From: Streptomyces avidinii
GTDB taxonomy: Bacteria; Actinomycetota; Actinomycetes; Streptomycetales; Streptomycetaceae
DNA length: 64,000 bases
Direction of reading: 5' to 3'
Assembly (NCBI RefSeq): GCF_014650695.1
Contig: NZ_BMVL01000005.1
Coordinates: forward strand, 124,001-188,000
Made by a program: the position numbers and the translations under genes. The notes under the pieces were generated by a model that made no database searches, was not told where the DNA came from, and saw only the letters and a program-made list of their open reading frames with translations. Below, one piece after another: positions 28,501 to 47,089 of this stretch (positions within the stretch are counted from its first letter, which is position 1; each line of letters opens with the position of its first letter).

Positions 28501-31500
28501 GACAGTACGTCCAGCCGGGACAGCGGCGCGTCGGGGTCCTCGGCCGCACCGGCCAGCAGCCGCAGGTAGTGGGCACCGAACCGCTCGACCGTGGCCCGGT
28601 CGAAGAGGTCCGTCGCGTACTGCACCGTGCCGGTCAGACCGCCCGGGTGCTCCGTCATCGCGAGGCTGAGGTCGAACTTGGCCGTCCCGTTGGACGTGTC
28701 GAGGCTCTCCACCTCCACCCCGTCCAGCGGCAGGGCGGCGAGCTGCTCGGGATGCAGTTGGAACAGCACGTCGAACAGCGGGTTGCGGCTGAGGTCGCGT
28801 TCCGGCCGCAGCTCCTCCACGAGCCGGTCGAACGGCACGTCCTGGTGCTCGTACGCGGCGAGCGCGGTGCGGCGCACCCGGCCCAGCAGTTCGCCGAAGC
28901 CGGGATCGCCGGACAGGTCGGTGCGCAGCACCAGGGTGTTGACGAAGAAGCCGATGAGCGGCTCCAGTTCGGTGCGGTCGCGGCCCGCGATGGGCGAGCC
29001 CACCGCGATGTCGGTCTGTCCCGTGTAGCGGGCCAGCAGCGCCTGGAAGCCGGCGAGCAGCACCATGAACAGGGTGGCTCCGCGCTCACGGGCCAGCCCG
29101 CCGAGCCGCTCGGCGAGTGCGGCCGGGACCTCGAAGACGAAGGCGTCGCCCGCGCCGGAGCGCACCTGCGGCCGCGGCCGGTCGGTGGGCAGCTCCAGGG
29201 CCGGGAGCCCGCCCAGGGCCTCCCGCCAGTGGGCGATGCCCGCGTCCGCCTCGCCGTTCGCCAGGCGGTTCTGCTGCCAGTACGCGAAGTCCCCGTACTG
29301 GACGCTCAGTTCCGCCGGCGCGGGACGCTCGCCGCGGCGCAGCGCAGCGTAGGCACCGGACAGCTCCCGCCACAGCACCGGCATCGACCAGCCGTCGCCG
29401 ACGGTGTGGTGCAGGACCAGGACGAGCAGGTGCTCGTCGTCCGCGACCCGCACCACACGGGCCCGCAGCAGGGGAGCGGCGCCCAGGTCGAAGGGGGCGG
29501 CGGCGTCCGCGTGGGCGAGGCCGAGCGCCCGCGAGCGGGCCTCCTGCCTGGGCAGCTCACCCAGGTCCGTGCGGACCGGGGCGAAGACCTCCGGCGCCTC
29601 CACGGTCTGTACGGGGCCCCGCGGGCCCTCGGTGATCCGCGAGCGCAGCACCTCGTGCCGGGTCACCACCGTGCTCAGTGCGGCGGCCAGCGCGTCGGCG
29701 TCGAGCGGGCCCTGCAGCCGGGCCGCGACGGGGATGTTGTAGTCCGGGCGGCCGGGCTGGAGCTGGTCCAGGAACCACAGGCGCTGCTGGGCGAAGGACA
29801 GCGGCGCGGGCTCCCCGGCCGGCCGGGGGCCGATCTCCGAGACGGCGGTCGCGGCCTCGGCCGTGCCGGCCGCGTCCGCGCGCAGGGCGTCCAGCGCCGC
29901 GGCGAACCGTTCCAGCGTGGGGTGCTCGAAGAGGAGCCGCAGCGGCACCCCGGTGCCCAGGCGGGCGCCGAGCCGCGACACGGCGCGGGTGGCCCGCAGG
30001 GAGTGGCCGCCGAGCGCGAAGAAGTCGTCGTGGCGTCCGATCCGCCCGGTGCCCAGCACCTCGCTCCACACGGACGCGGCGAGTTCCTCCGTCGGCGTCA
30101 CCGGTGCGGCGAACTCGGCGCGGTGCACCCCCTCCTCGGGCGGAGCGGGCAGGGCGCGCCGGTCCAGCTTGCCGTTCGGGGTGATCGGCAGCGCGTCGAG
30201 CGGCACGATCGCCGAGGGCAGCATGTACGCGGGCAGCCGTGCGGCGAGGGTGCGTTGCAGCCCGGCCGGGTCGGCGACCTTCCCCTGCGACGGCACCACG
30301 TAGGCGACGAGGCGCTGCTCGCCGGGGCTGTCCTCGCGGACCACCACCGCGGCGTGCCCGACCTGCGGGCAGCGGGCCAGCTCGGCCTCGATCTCGCCCG
30401 GCTCGATCCGGTGACCGCGGATCTTGACCTGCTGGTCGTTCCGGCCGAGGTAGTCGACGGCGCCGTCGGGGCGCCGGCGGGCGAGGTCGCCCGTCCGGTA
30501 CATCCGGGCGCCCGGGGCGCCGTACGGGTCGGGGGTGAACTGCCGCGCGGTCGGGCCGGGCCGGCCCAGGTAGCCGCGGGCCACGCCGGTTCCGCCGATG
30601 CACAGCTCACCGACGGCGCCCTGCGGCACGGGGCGGCCGCGCTCGTCCAGGACGTAGAGGCGGGTGTCGTCCAGGGCGGTGCCGATGGGGATCCGGCCGT
30701 CCACGACGGCTCCGGCGCGGGGGTCCAGCCGGTGCCGCGTGGCGAAGGTGGTCGCCTCGGTGGGCCCGTAGACGTTGACCAGGACGGTGTCCGGGGCCTG
30801 CTCCAGGGCCCGGGCGAAGGAGTGCGGGGACGCTGCCTCGCCGCCCGTCCACACCTCCCGCAGGTGCGTCAGGAGCTCCACGCACTCCTCGACCACCAGG
30901 TTGAAGAGGGCGGCCGTGAGGAACAGCGACGTGATCCGGTGCTCCGCCACCAGCCGGGTCAGGGCCGCGGTGTCCACCCGGCCGGGCGGTGCCATGACCA
31001 CCTGGCCGCCGGACAGCAGCGGCACCCACAGCTCGTACGTCGAGGCGTCGAACGACAGCGGGGAGTGCGCCAGCACCCGGCGGTGCGCGGCGCCGAAGGA
31101 GGCGTCCCGGGCGAGCGCCGCGACATTGGCGTGCGTGACACCGATGCCCTTCGGCTCGCCCGTGGAACCGGAGGTGTACATCACGTACGCCAGCTGGTCC
31201 GGCGAGCACGGCGGGTACGGACCCGGTGCGGCGGCCGGGGCCCCGGCCGCGGGGGCGGCCTCCACCGGGGCCGTCGCGTCGAGCACCGGCACGGGCGAGG
31301 TACGGACCGCCTCGTGGCCGGCCGTCGCCGGGTCGGCGAGCAGCAGGCGGGCGCCGGTCCGCTCCAGCATCCAGTGCAGCCGGGTGACGGGGAACCCCTC
31401 GCCGAGCGGGACGTAGGCCCCGCCGGCCTTCAGGACGGCCAGGATCGCCACCGGGAGGTGGACCGAGCGCTCCATCAACAGGGCCACCGGCGATTCGCGC

Positions 31501-33181
31501 ACCACCCCGGCGGCGGTCAGCCGGGCCGCCAGCAGGTCGGAGCGGTGGTCGAGTTCGGCGAAGGTCAGGCGGTCGGTGCCGCAGACCACGGCCTCGGCGC
31601 CGGGGGTGCGCCGGGCCTGCTCGGCGAACAGCTCCACCAGGGAGGCCGGGGCGAGGTCCGGGCGGTCCGCGCCGTGGCCCTCGGCTGCGAGCCGGGCCGC
31701 GGTCGGGGCGGAGGGCAGCAGCTCGGCCAGGGGCCGGTCGGGCTCCTCGGCGGCGGAGGCCAGCAGCTCCAGGTAGTGGCCGAGGACGAGTTCTGCGGTG
31801 GCCCGGTCGAACAGGTCGGTGTCGAAGACGAGCGAGCCGGAGCAGGTGTCGGCGCCCTCGGAGACGAAGACGCTCAGGTCGAAGAGGGAGCCGCCGAAGT
31901 CGGTCCGCACGGCTTGCGCGTCCAGGCCCGGCAGCCGCAGCCCGGCCGTCTCGTCCTGTGCCGACGCGAACATCACCTGCACGAGCGGGTTGCGGTCGCC
32001 GACGCGCTCGGGGCTCAGGTGCTCCACCAGCCGGTCGAAGGGCACCTCCTGGTGGTCGTACGCGTCCACCGTCGCCCGGCGGACCCGGCCGAGCAGCTCG
32101 CGGAACCCCACCTCGCCCGACAGGTCGGCGCGCAGCACCACGGTGTTGACGAAGAACCCGACCAGGGGCTCCAGTTCCACCCGGTCGCGCCCGGCCACCG
32201 GAGTGCCCACGGCGATATCGGTGCGGCCGGCGTAGCGGCCCAGGGCGGCCTGGAAGCCGGCCAGCAGGGTCATGAACAGGGTGGCGCCGCCGCTCTCGGC
32301 GATCCCGCGCAGCCGTGCGGTGAGCCGGGCGTCGAGGGTGAAGTCCAGGCTCGCGCCGTCACCGCTGCGACGGGTGGGCCGGGGCCGGTCCGCCGGCAGT
32401 TCCAGGGGTTCCAGCCCCGCGAGGGACTTCTCCCACCAGCGCAGCTGCCCGTTCATCCCACCCGAGGCGAACCGGTCGCGCTGGGTGCGGGCGTACGCCT
32501 GGTAGTCCAGGGGCAGCGCTGCCCGTACGGGGGGCCGGTCCGCGAGCAGGGCCGCGTAGCCCTCGGAGAGCTCCTGCCAGAGCAGCCCCATGGACCAGCC
32601 GTCGGTCGCGATGTGGTGGACCACCAGCACCAGCAGGTGGTCCTCCGCGCCGAGCCGGATCAGCAGGGCGCGCAGCAGCGGGCCCGCCGCGAGGTCGAAG
32701 GGTCTGCGGACCTCCTCCAGGGCCAGGGCGTGGGCCCGCTCCTCCAGCTCCGCGAGGGGGGCGCCACCCAGGTCCAGCACCGGCAGCGGGACGGCCGCCG
32801 GTGCGGGCAGGACCACCGGGTGCGGGGCGCCGTCGCGCTCCGCGAAGACGGTGCGCAGCGGGGCGTGGCGGGCCACGACGGCCGTCAGGCTCCGGCACAG
32901 CAGGTCCGGCCGGACGGGGCCGCGCAGCCGCACGACCTCGGGGATCGCATAGCCGGGGGTGCCGTCCATCATCCGGTCCACCAGCCACATCCGCTCCTGG
33001 GCGAACGAGGCGACGGGGGCGGGGTCGAGGCCGTCGACGGCCGCGGTGGCCGCGGCCGGGTCCGTCGGGGCGGCCGGACCGGCCGCCGAGTCGTCCAGCG
33101 CGGCGCGCACGCGGCGGCGCAGCAGCTCACGGGCGGCGGCCAGTCGGCTGTCCACGCCGGCGGGCAGGCTCTCCTGGGTGG

Positions 33182-33185
<4 letters not shown>
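22542..33185 (-). CDS. Trimodular NRPS with terminal thioesterase, (C-A-PCP)x3-TE
   Basis: 3547 residues; the GTG at 33185 overlaps the stop of the upstream NRPS (GTGA). Module 1: C (HHIATDG near 191), A (SGSTGEPKG near 671), PCP (LGGHSLRA near 1060). Module 2: C (HHTVGDG near 1260), A (SGSTGRPKG near 1740), PCP (RGGHSLRA near 2134). Module 3: C (HHIAFDG near 2337), A (near 2845), PCP (LGGHSLKA near 3226). The TE has GWSFGG near 3366. Pockets read by eye: D-A-Y-F-W-G-V-T-F (Val-type, tentative), D-P-R-S-M-T-Q-N-T (unassigned) and D-I-L-Q-L-G-V-V-W, a good match to the known Gly code. All C domains look LCL. Module 3's A domain carries a (Ala-Ala-Pro-Gly) repeat just before its P-loop. It should add residues 3-5 and release the peptide. 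Confidence 0.96.
24704..24814 (-). repeat. 12-bp tandem repeat inside an A domain
   Basis: About nine units of a 12-base repeat (core GGGCCGCGCCCG, with two GATCCGCGCCCG variants) run in frame and encode seven Ala-Ala-Pro-Gly units and two Ala-Asp-Pro variants. It lies between the Ala/Asp-rich end of the N-terminal A subdomain and the A3 SGSTG loop of module 3. The repeat count is likely variable between strains by slippage; the encoded stretch would be a flexible surface loop. Confidence 0.9.
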
Positions 33186-41101
<7,916 letters not shown>

Positions 41102-41326
41102 GCGGTGGTCAGTCTCCTCAGTCGGATCGGTCGATCAACGACGACGTGAGGCCACTGTCCGCGACGGCCGGACCGTCTCGAAAGTCCCACTAATACGCCT
41201 CTTGACGAGGCCCGATCCGCTCGGGGAAGTCCCCGGTACCGCATTCCCGTGACCGGCCCGCCGGGGCGCGGCGGTGGGAAACCGCCACCCTTCGCGCCGT
41301 GCGCCCGTCCCGGTCGGGTCCGGTGG
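41102..41326. promoter_or_regulatory. Upstream region of the right NRPS operon
   Basis: 225 bases lie between the NRPS ATG (41101) and the stop of the upstream lipoprotein gene, both on the minus strand. A weak hairpin (GGCGGT 41270-41275 / ACCGCC 41281-41286) may end the lipoprotein transcript. The NRPS promoter should lie here; I see no convincing consensus -35/-10 pair or iron-box-like palindrome. Confidence 0.35.
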
Positions 41327-42478
41327 CTACCGCTCGGCCCGAACGTCTTTGGCCCAGTTGCGGTTGACGGTCTCTCGCGCCTTCTCCGTCTGCGCCTCGG
41401 TCGGAAACGTCGGCGTGCCCTCGACGGTCGGTAGTTTGTCCGCGGCGGCCTTGTCGAGGGTGCCGTTCTCCTTCATGGCCTCCATGAGGACGGGGCGTGC
41501 GAAGGCGCCGAGCCGGAGGTTCTGGCCCTCGGGGCTGAAGACGTACTCCTGCCACAGGCGGGCCGCCGCCGGGTGCGGGGCGTCCTTGTTCACTCCGTTC
41601 GAGTAGTACTCGGCGAAGCTGCCGTCGAAGGGGATGGCGGTCCGCCAGTCGACGTCCACGCCCTTCTTGCGGAATTCCTCGGCGTATCCGAGGTTGAGGA
41701 AGTCCCAGTCGATACTGATCGGGGTCCGGCCCTCGGCGATCGTGGTCGGGGTGGATTCGACCGGGATGAAATTGCCGTTCTTGCTGAGCTCGGCGAAGAA
41801 GTCGATACCGGGCTGGATGTTGTCGAAGGAACCCCCGTTCGCCAGGGCCGCCGCGTACACGCCGGCGAAGGCGGAGCCGGACTTGGTGGGGTCGCCGTTG
41901 AGCGAGACCTGGCCCTTGTACTCGGGCTTGCGCAGATCGGCGAAGGTCGAGGGGCAGGTCTTGACGCGCTCGGCGTCGCAGCCGATCGAGATGTAGCCAC
42001 CGTAGTTGTTGTACCAGCGGGCGTGCGGGTCCTTCTGTTCCTCGGGGATCTCGTCGAATTCGGCGACCTCGTACGGGGCGAGCAGACCCTGCCGGGCCGC
42101 GGACTCCGCGAAGGATCCGCCCACGTCGATCACGTCGGGGGCGCTGCCGTCGCCCCTGTGTTCCTTCAGAGCGTTGACCTCGTCCTGGCTGGTGCCTTCC
42201 GGGTTCTCCACCTTGACCTTGATCCCGTACTTCTTCTCGAAGCCGTCGATCAGCGCGCCGTAGTTGGCCCAGTCGGGGGGGAGCGCGATCGTGTTGAGCG
42301 AGCCCTCCTTCTTCGCCGCCGTTGTCAGTGCCGCCATACCGCCGGCGTCCGCGGCGGAGGTGGCCACCGCCGGCGCTCGTGGAGCGGCGGGGGGCTTGTC
42401 CCCGCAGGCGCCCAGGGGCGCCGCAGCGAGGGCCAGGAAGGCGGCGGCGGAGGCTGTCCGGAGGCGAGGTACGGGCAC
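41327..42478 (-). CDS. ABC-type substrate-binding lipoprotein (PotD/AfuA-like)
   Basis: 383 residues starting at GTG 42478 with GGAG 6-9 bases upstream. The signal peptide ends in the lipobox LGAC (Cys about residue 22), so the protein should be lipid-anchored outside the cell. The body resembles type 2 extracellular solute-binding proteins for polyamines or ferric iron: KKYGIKVKVENPEG, a SAPDVIDVGGSFAE region, KSGSAFAGVYAA and a DWDFLNLGYAEEF segment. No permease or ATPase genes are adjacent, so it is an orphan component. It sits immediately upstream of the NRPS operon on the same strand. Uptake of a nutrient or metal is possible; the ligand cannot be read. Confidence 0.82.
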   Translation of the reverse strand: MPVPRLRTASAAAFLALAAAPLGACGDKPPAAPRAPAVATSAADAGGMAALTTAAKKEGSLNTIALPPDWANYGALIDGFEKKYGIKVKVENPEGTSQDEVNALKEHRGDGSAPDVIDVGGSFAESAARQGLLAPYEVAEFDEIPEEQKDPHARWYNNYGGYISIGCDAERVKTCPSTFADLRKPEYKGQVSLNGDPTKSGSAFAGVYAAALANGGSFDNIQPGIDFFAELSKNGNFIPVESTPTTIAEGRTPISIDWDFLNLGYAEEFRKKGVDVDWRTAIPFDGSFAEYYSNGVNKDAPHPAAARLWQEYVFSPEGQNLRLGAFARPVLMEAMKENGTLDKAAADKLPTVEGTPTFPTEAQTEKARETVNRNWAKDVRAER

Positions 42479-42600
42479 AAAGGCTCCATAACGGGCGGTC
42501 GCGTACTGATCGAGGCCAGCGTACGTTCGGCGGCCTCGGCAACGCAGTCCCCGACGGTGGTGTCCGCCGTCTTCCCCGCGACTGCCGTACCGGCGCGCTC

Positions 42601-45438
42601 TCAGAACCCCTCGTCGTCCCACCCGGCCAGGAGCGCCTCCCCGAGATCCATCGTCGGCGCTGCGGCCCCTGCATGGAGCGCCTGCTCACTCCAGATGATC
42701 TTGCCGCGGGCGGTGTAGCGGGTGCCCCAGCGCTCGGCGAACTGCGCGACGAGGAACAGGCCGCGGCCGCCCTCGTCGGTGGTCTCGGCCCGGCGCAGGT
42801 GCGGGGAGGTGCTGGACCCGTCGGAGACCTCGCAGACCAGGCTGCGGTCGTACAGCAGCCTCACCCGGATGGGCTCGGTGCCGTACCGGATGGCATTGGT
42901 TATCAGCTCGCTGAGGATGAGTTCCGTGGTGAAGGCGATGTCCTCCAGCCCCCACTCCGCCAGACGGCGGGCGCAGGCGTTGCGCACCGGGGACACGGCC
43001 GCCGGGTCGGGGGACACGTCCCACTCGGCGATCCGCTCGGGGTCCAGCCGGCGGGTGCGGGCCACCAGCAGCGCGACATCGTCGCTGGGCCTGGCGGGCA
43101 GCATCGCGTCGATCACCGCGGTGCAGGTCTCCTCCGGGGTGCGGGCGGGCCCGGCCAGGGCGGCGCGCAGCGCCGCCAGGCCCGCGTCCGGATCGCGGTC
43201 GCGGCTCTCGATCAGCCCGTCGGTGAAGAGCGCCAGCCGGGAGCCTTCGGGCAGGGTGACCGTCACGGTCTCCATGGGCAGTCCCGCACCCAGGCCGAGC
43301 GGCGGGGAGACCGGCACCTCGGGGAAGGACACGGTTCCGTCGGGGCGGATCAGAGCGGGGCCCGGATGTCCGGCGGTGGCGGCGGTCACCTGTCCCGAGA
43401 CGGGATCGTAGATGGCGCACAGGCAGGTGGCTCCGGTGATCCCCTGCCACTCCTGCTCGTCGGTGTCGATGTGGGCGACCAGCTCGTCCAGGTGACTGAG
43501 GAGTTCGTCCGGAGGCAGGTCGAGGGTGGAGAAGTTGTACACGGCGGTGCGCAGGCGGCCCATCGTGGCCGCGGCGTGCAGACCGTGGCCGACGACGTCG
43601 CCGACCACCAGGGCCACCCGGGCGCCGGGCAGCGGGATGACATCGAACCAGTCGCCGCCCACCCCGGCCTGGGCGGCCAGGTAGCGGTGCGCCACCTCCA
43701 CGGCGGACTGCTCCGGTACCCCACGGGGCAGCAGGCTGCGCTGCAGGGTGACGGCCATGTTGTGCTCGCGGGTGTAGCGGCGGGCATTGTCGACGGACAG
43801 CGCCGCCCGGGCGGTCAGCTCCTCGGCGAAGGACACGTCCTCCTCGTCGAACGGCGGGGAGTCCTGCCCCCGCCAGTAGCCGGTCATCCCCAGCACCACA
43901 CCCCGGGCCCGCAGGGGCACGACGATCAGGGAGTGGATGCCGCGGTCCAGGATCTGCGCGGCGTTGGCCTGGTTCTGGGCCCGCCAGCGGTGGGTGGTGC
44001 CCAGGTCCGCCTCCAGGACCGCGCGGCCGCCCGCCAGCCCGGCGGCCACGGGGCCGGTGGGAGCGAACCGGATCAGCTCGCCGACGGGGGAGAGCGGGTG
44101 GTCGCCATGAAGGCCGACGACGGCGGTCCGGCGCATCTCGGTGATCGCTTCGGGCGGCTCCTCGCCGCGCAGCACCGGGTCCAGCAGGTCCACGGTGACC
44201 ACGTCGGCGAAGCGCGGGACCGCCACCTCCGCGAGCTCCTCGGCGGTGCGCTCCACGTTCAGCGTCGTACCGACCTGCACACCCGCGTCGTAGAGCAACC
44301 TCAGCCGCTCGCGGGCCACCTCGGCCCTGCCGGAGAGTGCCCGCAGCTCGGTGGTGTCCCGCAGCGTGACGACGGTCCCGGCCTGCCCGTAGGGAGCGGT
44401 GGGCCGGATGTTCACCGCAAGGAGCCGGTCGGCGGCCATGTGCAGCTCGTCGGTCGCGGAACGCCCCGAGGCGATCTGGTCGGCGATCCCTTCCTCCAGA
44501 CCCAGCTCGGTGACGGGGAGCCCTTCGGCGTCCACCGGCAGGTTCAGCAGCCGCCGCGCCTCGTCATTGGCCAGCAGCAGCCGGCCGCCGCCGCCGATGA
44601 TCAGTACGCCCTCCCGCACCGCGTGCAGCACCGCGTCGTGGTGCTCGTACATCCTCGTCATCTCGGCCGGTCCCAGGCCGTGGGTCCGGCGCAGCAGCCG
44701 GCGGCTCACCAGAGCCGTCCCGCCCGCGGACAGTGCGAGCACCAGGGCCGCGGTGCCGAGGACGACCGGCAGCTGCCGGTTCACCATGCCCTGGACGTTC
44801 TCGACCGTGACCGGGGAGGAGACGATGGCGATGACGCGGCCGTCGGGGTCCTTGACGGGGACCACCGAGACCACGGACCGCCCCAGGGACCCTTCGAACG
44901 TCTCGGTGAAGGAGTTGCCGGCCGCCGCCTTGGAGAAGGGGCCGACGACGTGCTTCCCGATCTGACGCGGGTCGCTGTGGGTGAGGGTGAGCCCGTCGAG
45001 CGTGTACACGTTGATGCCGTCGACGCCGGCGATCTTCCGGGCCGCCTCGGCGCTCGGCTGGAGCACCGCACTCGGATGAGCGCTGCGCAGGGCCGGGACG
45101 ATTCCCGGGGACTCCGCGAAGGTTCCGGCGGCGGCGAGCGTACGGTGCCGGGCGTCCAGCATGGCGGCGCTCTGGGACTGCACCACGAGCGCGACCACCG
45201 CGGCGGCGACGAGCAGCACCACGACGGCCAGCTGCAGGAGGAACACCTCGCCGGCCACGCTGCGCACGCTCAGCAGGGAGGACAGACGCTGCGGCCGCCG
45301 CGCCCCCTTTCCCTCGGGGGACCGGGCATGCTCCTGATGCTCCTGGTGGTGTCCCGAGCGCGGCTGCCCGGGGGGAGTGGAAGAGCCCGCGGTGGAGCTG
45401 AGCAGCCGTTGCCGGAAATATCCAAGGAGGTTGCTCAT
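42601..45438 (-). CDS. Membrane sensor SpoIIE-type protein phosphatase with ATPase (anti-sigma-like) domain
   Basis: 945 residues from ATG 45438. Layout by eye: a basic cytoplasmic N-terminus, TM about 63-86, an extracytoplasmic CACHE-like sensor (about 90-205), a second TM (about 205-227), a PAS domain (EGVLIIGGGGRLLLANDEARRLL near 245), a GAF domain (about 350-520), a PP2C/SpoIIE phosphatase (AGVGGDWFDVIPLPG, VVGDVVGHGLHAA, LFTDGLIE and SDDVALLVART) and a C-terminal HATPase_c_2 domain (ELILSELITNAIRYG, DEGGRGLFLV). Such proteins control anti-sigma-factor antagonists in Streptomyces partner-switching systems. The fused ATPase suggests that both kinase-like and phosphatase activities reside in one chain. 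The start has a weak ribosome site. Confidence 0.92.
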   Translation of the reverse strand: MSNLLGYFRQRLLSSTAGSSTPPGQPRSGHHQEHQEHARSPEGKGARRPQRLSSLLSVRSVAGEVFLLQLAVVVLLVAAAVVALVVQSQSAAMLDARHRTLAAAGTFAESPGIVPALRSAHPSAVLQPSAEAARKIAGVDGINVYTLDGLTLTHSDPRQIGKHVVGPFSKAAAGNSFTETFEGSLGRSVVSVVPVKDPDGRVIAIVSSPVTVENVQGMVNRQLPVVLGTAALVLALSAGGTALVSRRLLRRTHGLGPAEMTRMYEHHDAVLHAVREGVLIIGGGGRLLLANDEARRLLNLPVDAEGLPVTELGLEEGIADQIASGRSATDELHMAADRLLAVNIRPTAPYGQAGTVVTLRDTTELRALSGRAEVARERLRLLYDAGVQVGTTLNVERTAEELAEVAVPRFADVVTVDLLDPVLRGEEPPEAITEMRRTAVVGLHGDHPLSPVGELIRFAPTGPVAAGLAGGRAVLEADLGTTHRWRAQNQANAAQILDRGIHSLIVVPLRARGVVLGMTGYWRGQDSPPFDEEDVSFAEELTARAALSVDNARRYTREHNMAVTLQRSLLPRGVPEQSAVEVAHRYLAAQAGVGGDWFDVIPLPGARVALVVGDVVGHGLHAAATMGRLRTAVYNFSTLDLPPDELLSHLDELVAHIDTDEQEWQGITGATCLCAIYDPVSGQVTAATAGHPGPALIRPDGTVSFPEVPVSPPLGLGAGLPMETVTVTLPEGSRLALFTDGLIESRDRDPDAGLAALRAALAGPARTPEETCTAVIDAMLPARPSDDVALLVARTRRLDPERIAEWDVSPDPAAVSPVRNACARRLAEWGLEDIAFTTELILSELITNAIRYGTEPIRVRLLYDRSLVCEVSDGSSTSPHLRRAETTDEGGRGLFLVAQFAERWGTRYTARGKIIWSEQALHAGAAAPTMDLGEALLAGWDDEGF

Positions 45439-45843
45439 ACTCCATTTTCTAACCTCTACGGGTTGTCGGCAGCAGGGAGCGACGGCCGCCGCCCACCCGG
45501 CATGCGCGCGCCTCGAAAGGCCTGGAGAACACTGCCCCGGCATACGGCAGGCCCCACGCCTGACATCTGGACGTTTCCGCAGGTCAGCGCCGTGCTGCCG
45601 GAGCCCGGGTCGGCAAGTGATCGGCATCGGTCCGGATCCTGGCCCGCCCTTCCGCCGACGGCCTGCCGTCCTCGTTCGTGCTGTGCTCGGGTGACGGGCC
45701 GGGAATCGGGCCAGGAGCCGGGCCGGGGCCTCGGCGACCGGCCGGCACCGGCACGCCGGCGCGACCTCGGAACGGCCCCGGGCCGCCCGAGCAGCGGGTC
45801 CTACCGTGCCGCAGGCTCGGGCGGCGTCACCTCTTCGGTCCGA
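45439..45843. other. Intergenic region, no gene seen
   Basis: 405 bases upstream of the phosphatase gene and downstream of the orphan gene at 45844. Several overlapping open frames exist but none shows a ribosome site, a recognisable motif or consistent codon bias. It presumably holds the promoter of the phosphatase gene. Confidence 0.5.
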
Positions 45844-46605
45844 TCATCGCTCGATTGCATGCACCGCGTCCTCGGCTTGAATGCTCGCGAGAATCTTCCC
45901 GAGGAAGGCCAAAGGATCTTCTGTGAGTAGCGAAGGATTTGTTTCGAGTGCCAGCCTTACGTGGTCCGCGATCTGCCCAGGGAGGACCGATCCGAGTTGG
46001 CTCGACTCTGAAGCATCGTTCTCGTTGTCGATCCGAGCGCTCCGCAGAATCCGCATCTGCTCATCGCTGAACAGTTTGGCGGTCAGGGCTGCGGCAAGGC
46101 GGGCCGATGCTTCTTCGCTGCTCATCCGTACATGCTCTTTTTCGAGTTCGTCAATTTCTTCTCGCGAAGGCATTGAAGGTACGGGTTCAACCAGGGGGAC
46201 GGTCGACTCGGTGGGCTTGTCCCGGCCGGCATTCTTGCGATTCCGGGCGAATCTGCTGCGCGTCGACTTCATCAGTGGGAGAGCCTGATCGTTCCACCAT
46301 CTCTTGATGTGTGGCGCAGCACTGTCCGCGACCTTGATGAGGATGATCAGGGCCTCGATCACCTCCTCGGGATCCAAGCGCCCTCGCGCTCGGGGATCCG
46401 ACTCGCGCGCACGCTCGTTCGTATCGAAAGAGAGGGGCGGGGGGTCCACCGGTGGATCTGCATCGTCATCGTCGTCAGGAATGAACGTGGCATGGTCGAC
46501 GAGGCGCCCTTGGTCGTCGTACAGGTTCTGGTGAAGGCCGCCGTCCTTCGACTGACCAGGAGTCAGCCCATCAGGAAACTCGAAACGGCCACTGATGCTG
46601 GCCAT
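45844..46605 (-). CDS. Orphan hypothetical protein, lower GC than surroundings
   Basis: 253 residues. The first 45 residues read like a C-terminal-tail or toxin-associated style (GRFEFPDGLTPGQSKDGGLH, GRLVDHATFIP) followed by a DDDDD run. The middle has a hydrophobic helix (VIEALIILIKVADSAAPHI) and then a basic stretch. The C-terminal 100 residues look helical and acidic, with an EEASARLAAALTAKLFSDEQ segment. No known domain is recognised. Codon choice is looser than in neighbours, with many A/T third positions and GC visibly nearer 58% than 73%, which suggests recent acquisition. The gene is isolated, with 400-500 bases of non-coding DNA on both sides. Confidence 0.72.
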   Translation of the reverse strand: MASISGRFEFPDGLTPGQSKDGGLHQNLYDDQGRLVDHATFIPDDDDDADPPVDPPPLSFDTNERARESDPRARGRLDPEEVIEALIILIKVADSAAPHIKRWWNDQALPLMKSTRSRFARNRKNAGRDKPTESTVPLVEPVPSMPSREEIDELEKEHVRMSSEEASARLAAALTAKLFSDEQMRILRSARIDNENDASESSQLGSVLPGQIADHVRLALETNPSLLTEDPLAFLGKILASIQAEDAVHAIER

Positions 46606-47089
46606 GTGCCACTCTCCCCCTGAAGGCCTGCACGGCTGATGTGCCCCCGACCGCAGTTGTCCGTCCGGCCCGTCCGGTCATCCACATGCTGCTGTGCGGC
46701 GAACGCGGCGAGCTCCAGCTCCCCCACGTCACGCGCCAACTGTACGTGCGCCGCCGCGTTTCCGCGTGGAGTCCGGGTGATGAGGGACGTGTGCACCGTG
46801 TCGATCACCTGCCGCTCGCCGAGACGGGGCAAGGAGCTCGTCCGGCCGGGGCAGTGACCGCGGTGCTCGTCGGACCCAAGTGACGAGGTCGCTTCTGCGG
46901 CGGTGGCCGACGAGGCCGGCGCCGTCCGGCCCCGCACCCTCCTCCCCGGCGGCCGCGAGCACCAATGGCCGCCTTCCGTCGTTGTGCGCGTCCTCGGACC
47001 ACCCGGTAGCGTGATTACGTGCGTTCCGACCGCACCGCCGTCGCATCGCCCGGCGGGGAAGCCGTCGATCGGCAGAGGAACGGGATCAC
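46606..47089. other. Intergenic region, possible gene remnant
   Basis: 484 bases between divergent genes. On the minus strand around 46640-46830 one frame has Streptomyces-like codon bias (RTPRGNAAAHVQLARDVGEL), but it has no clear start and I cannot match it to a family. Promoters for both flanking genes should lie here. AGAGGAA before 47090 is the ribosome site of the hydrolase. Confidence 0.35.

Noticed and set aside
42322..45930. Plus-strand open frame of about 1200 codons
   Set aside because: Antisense of the SpoIIE-type phosphatase; no motif of its own.
45860..46600. Mobile element boundaries around the lower-GC gene
   Set aside because: No inverted or direct repeats, integrase or transposase flank it, so only codon use suggests transfer.
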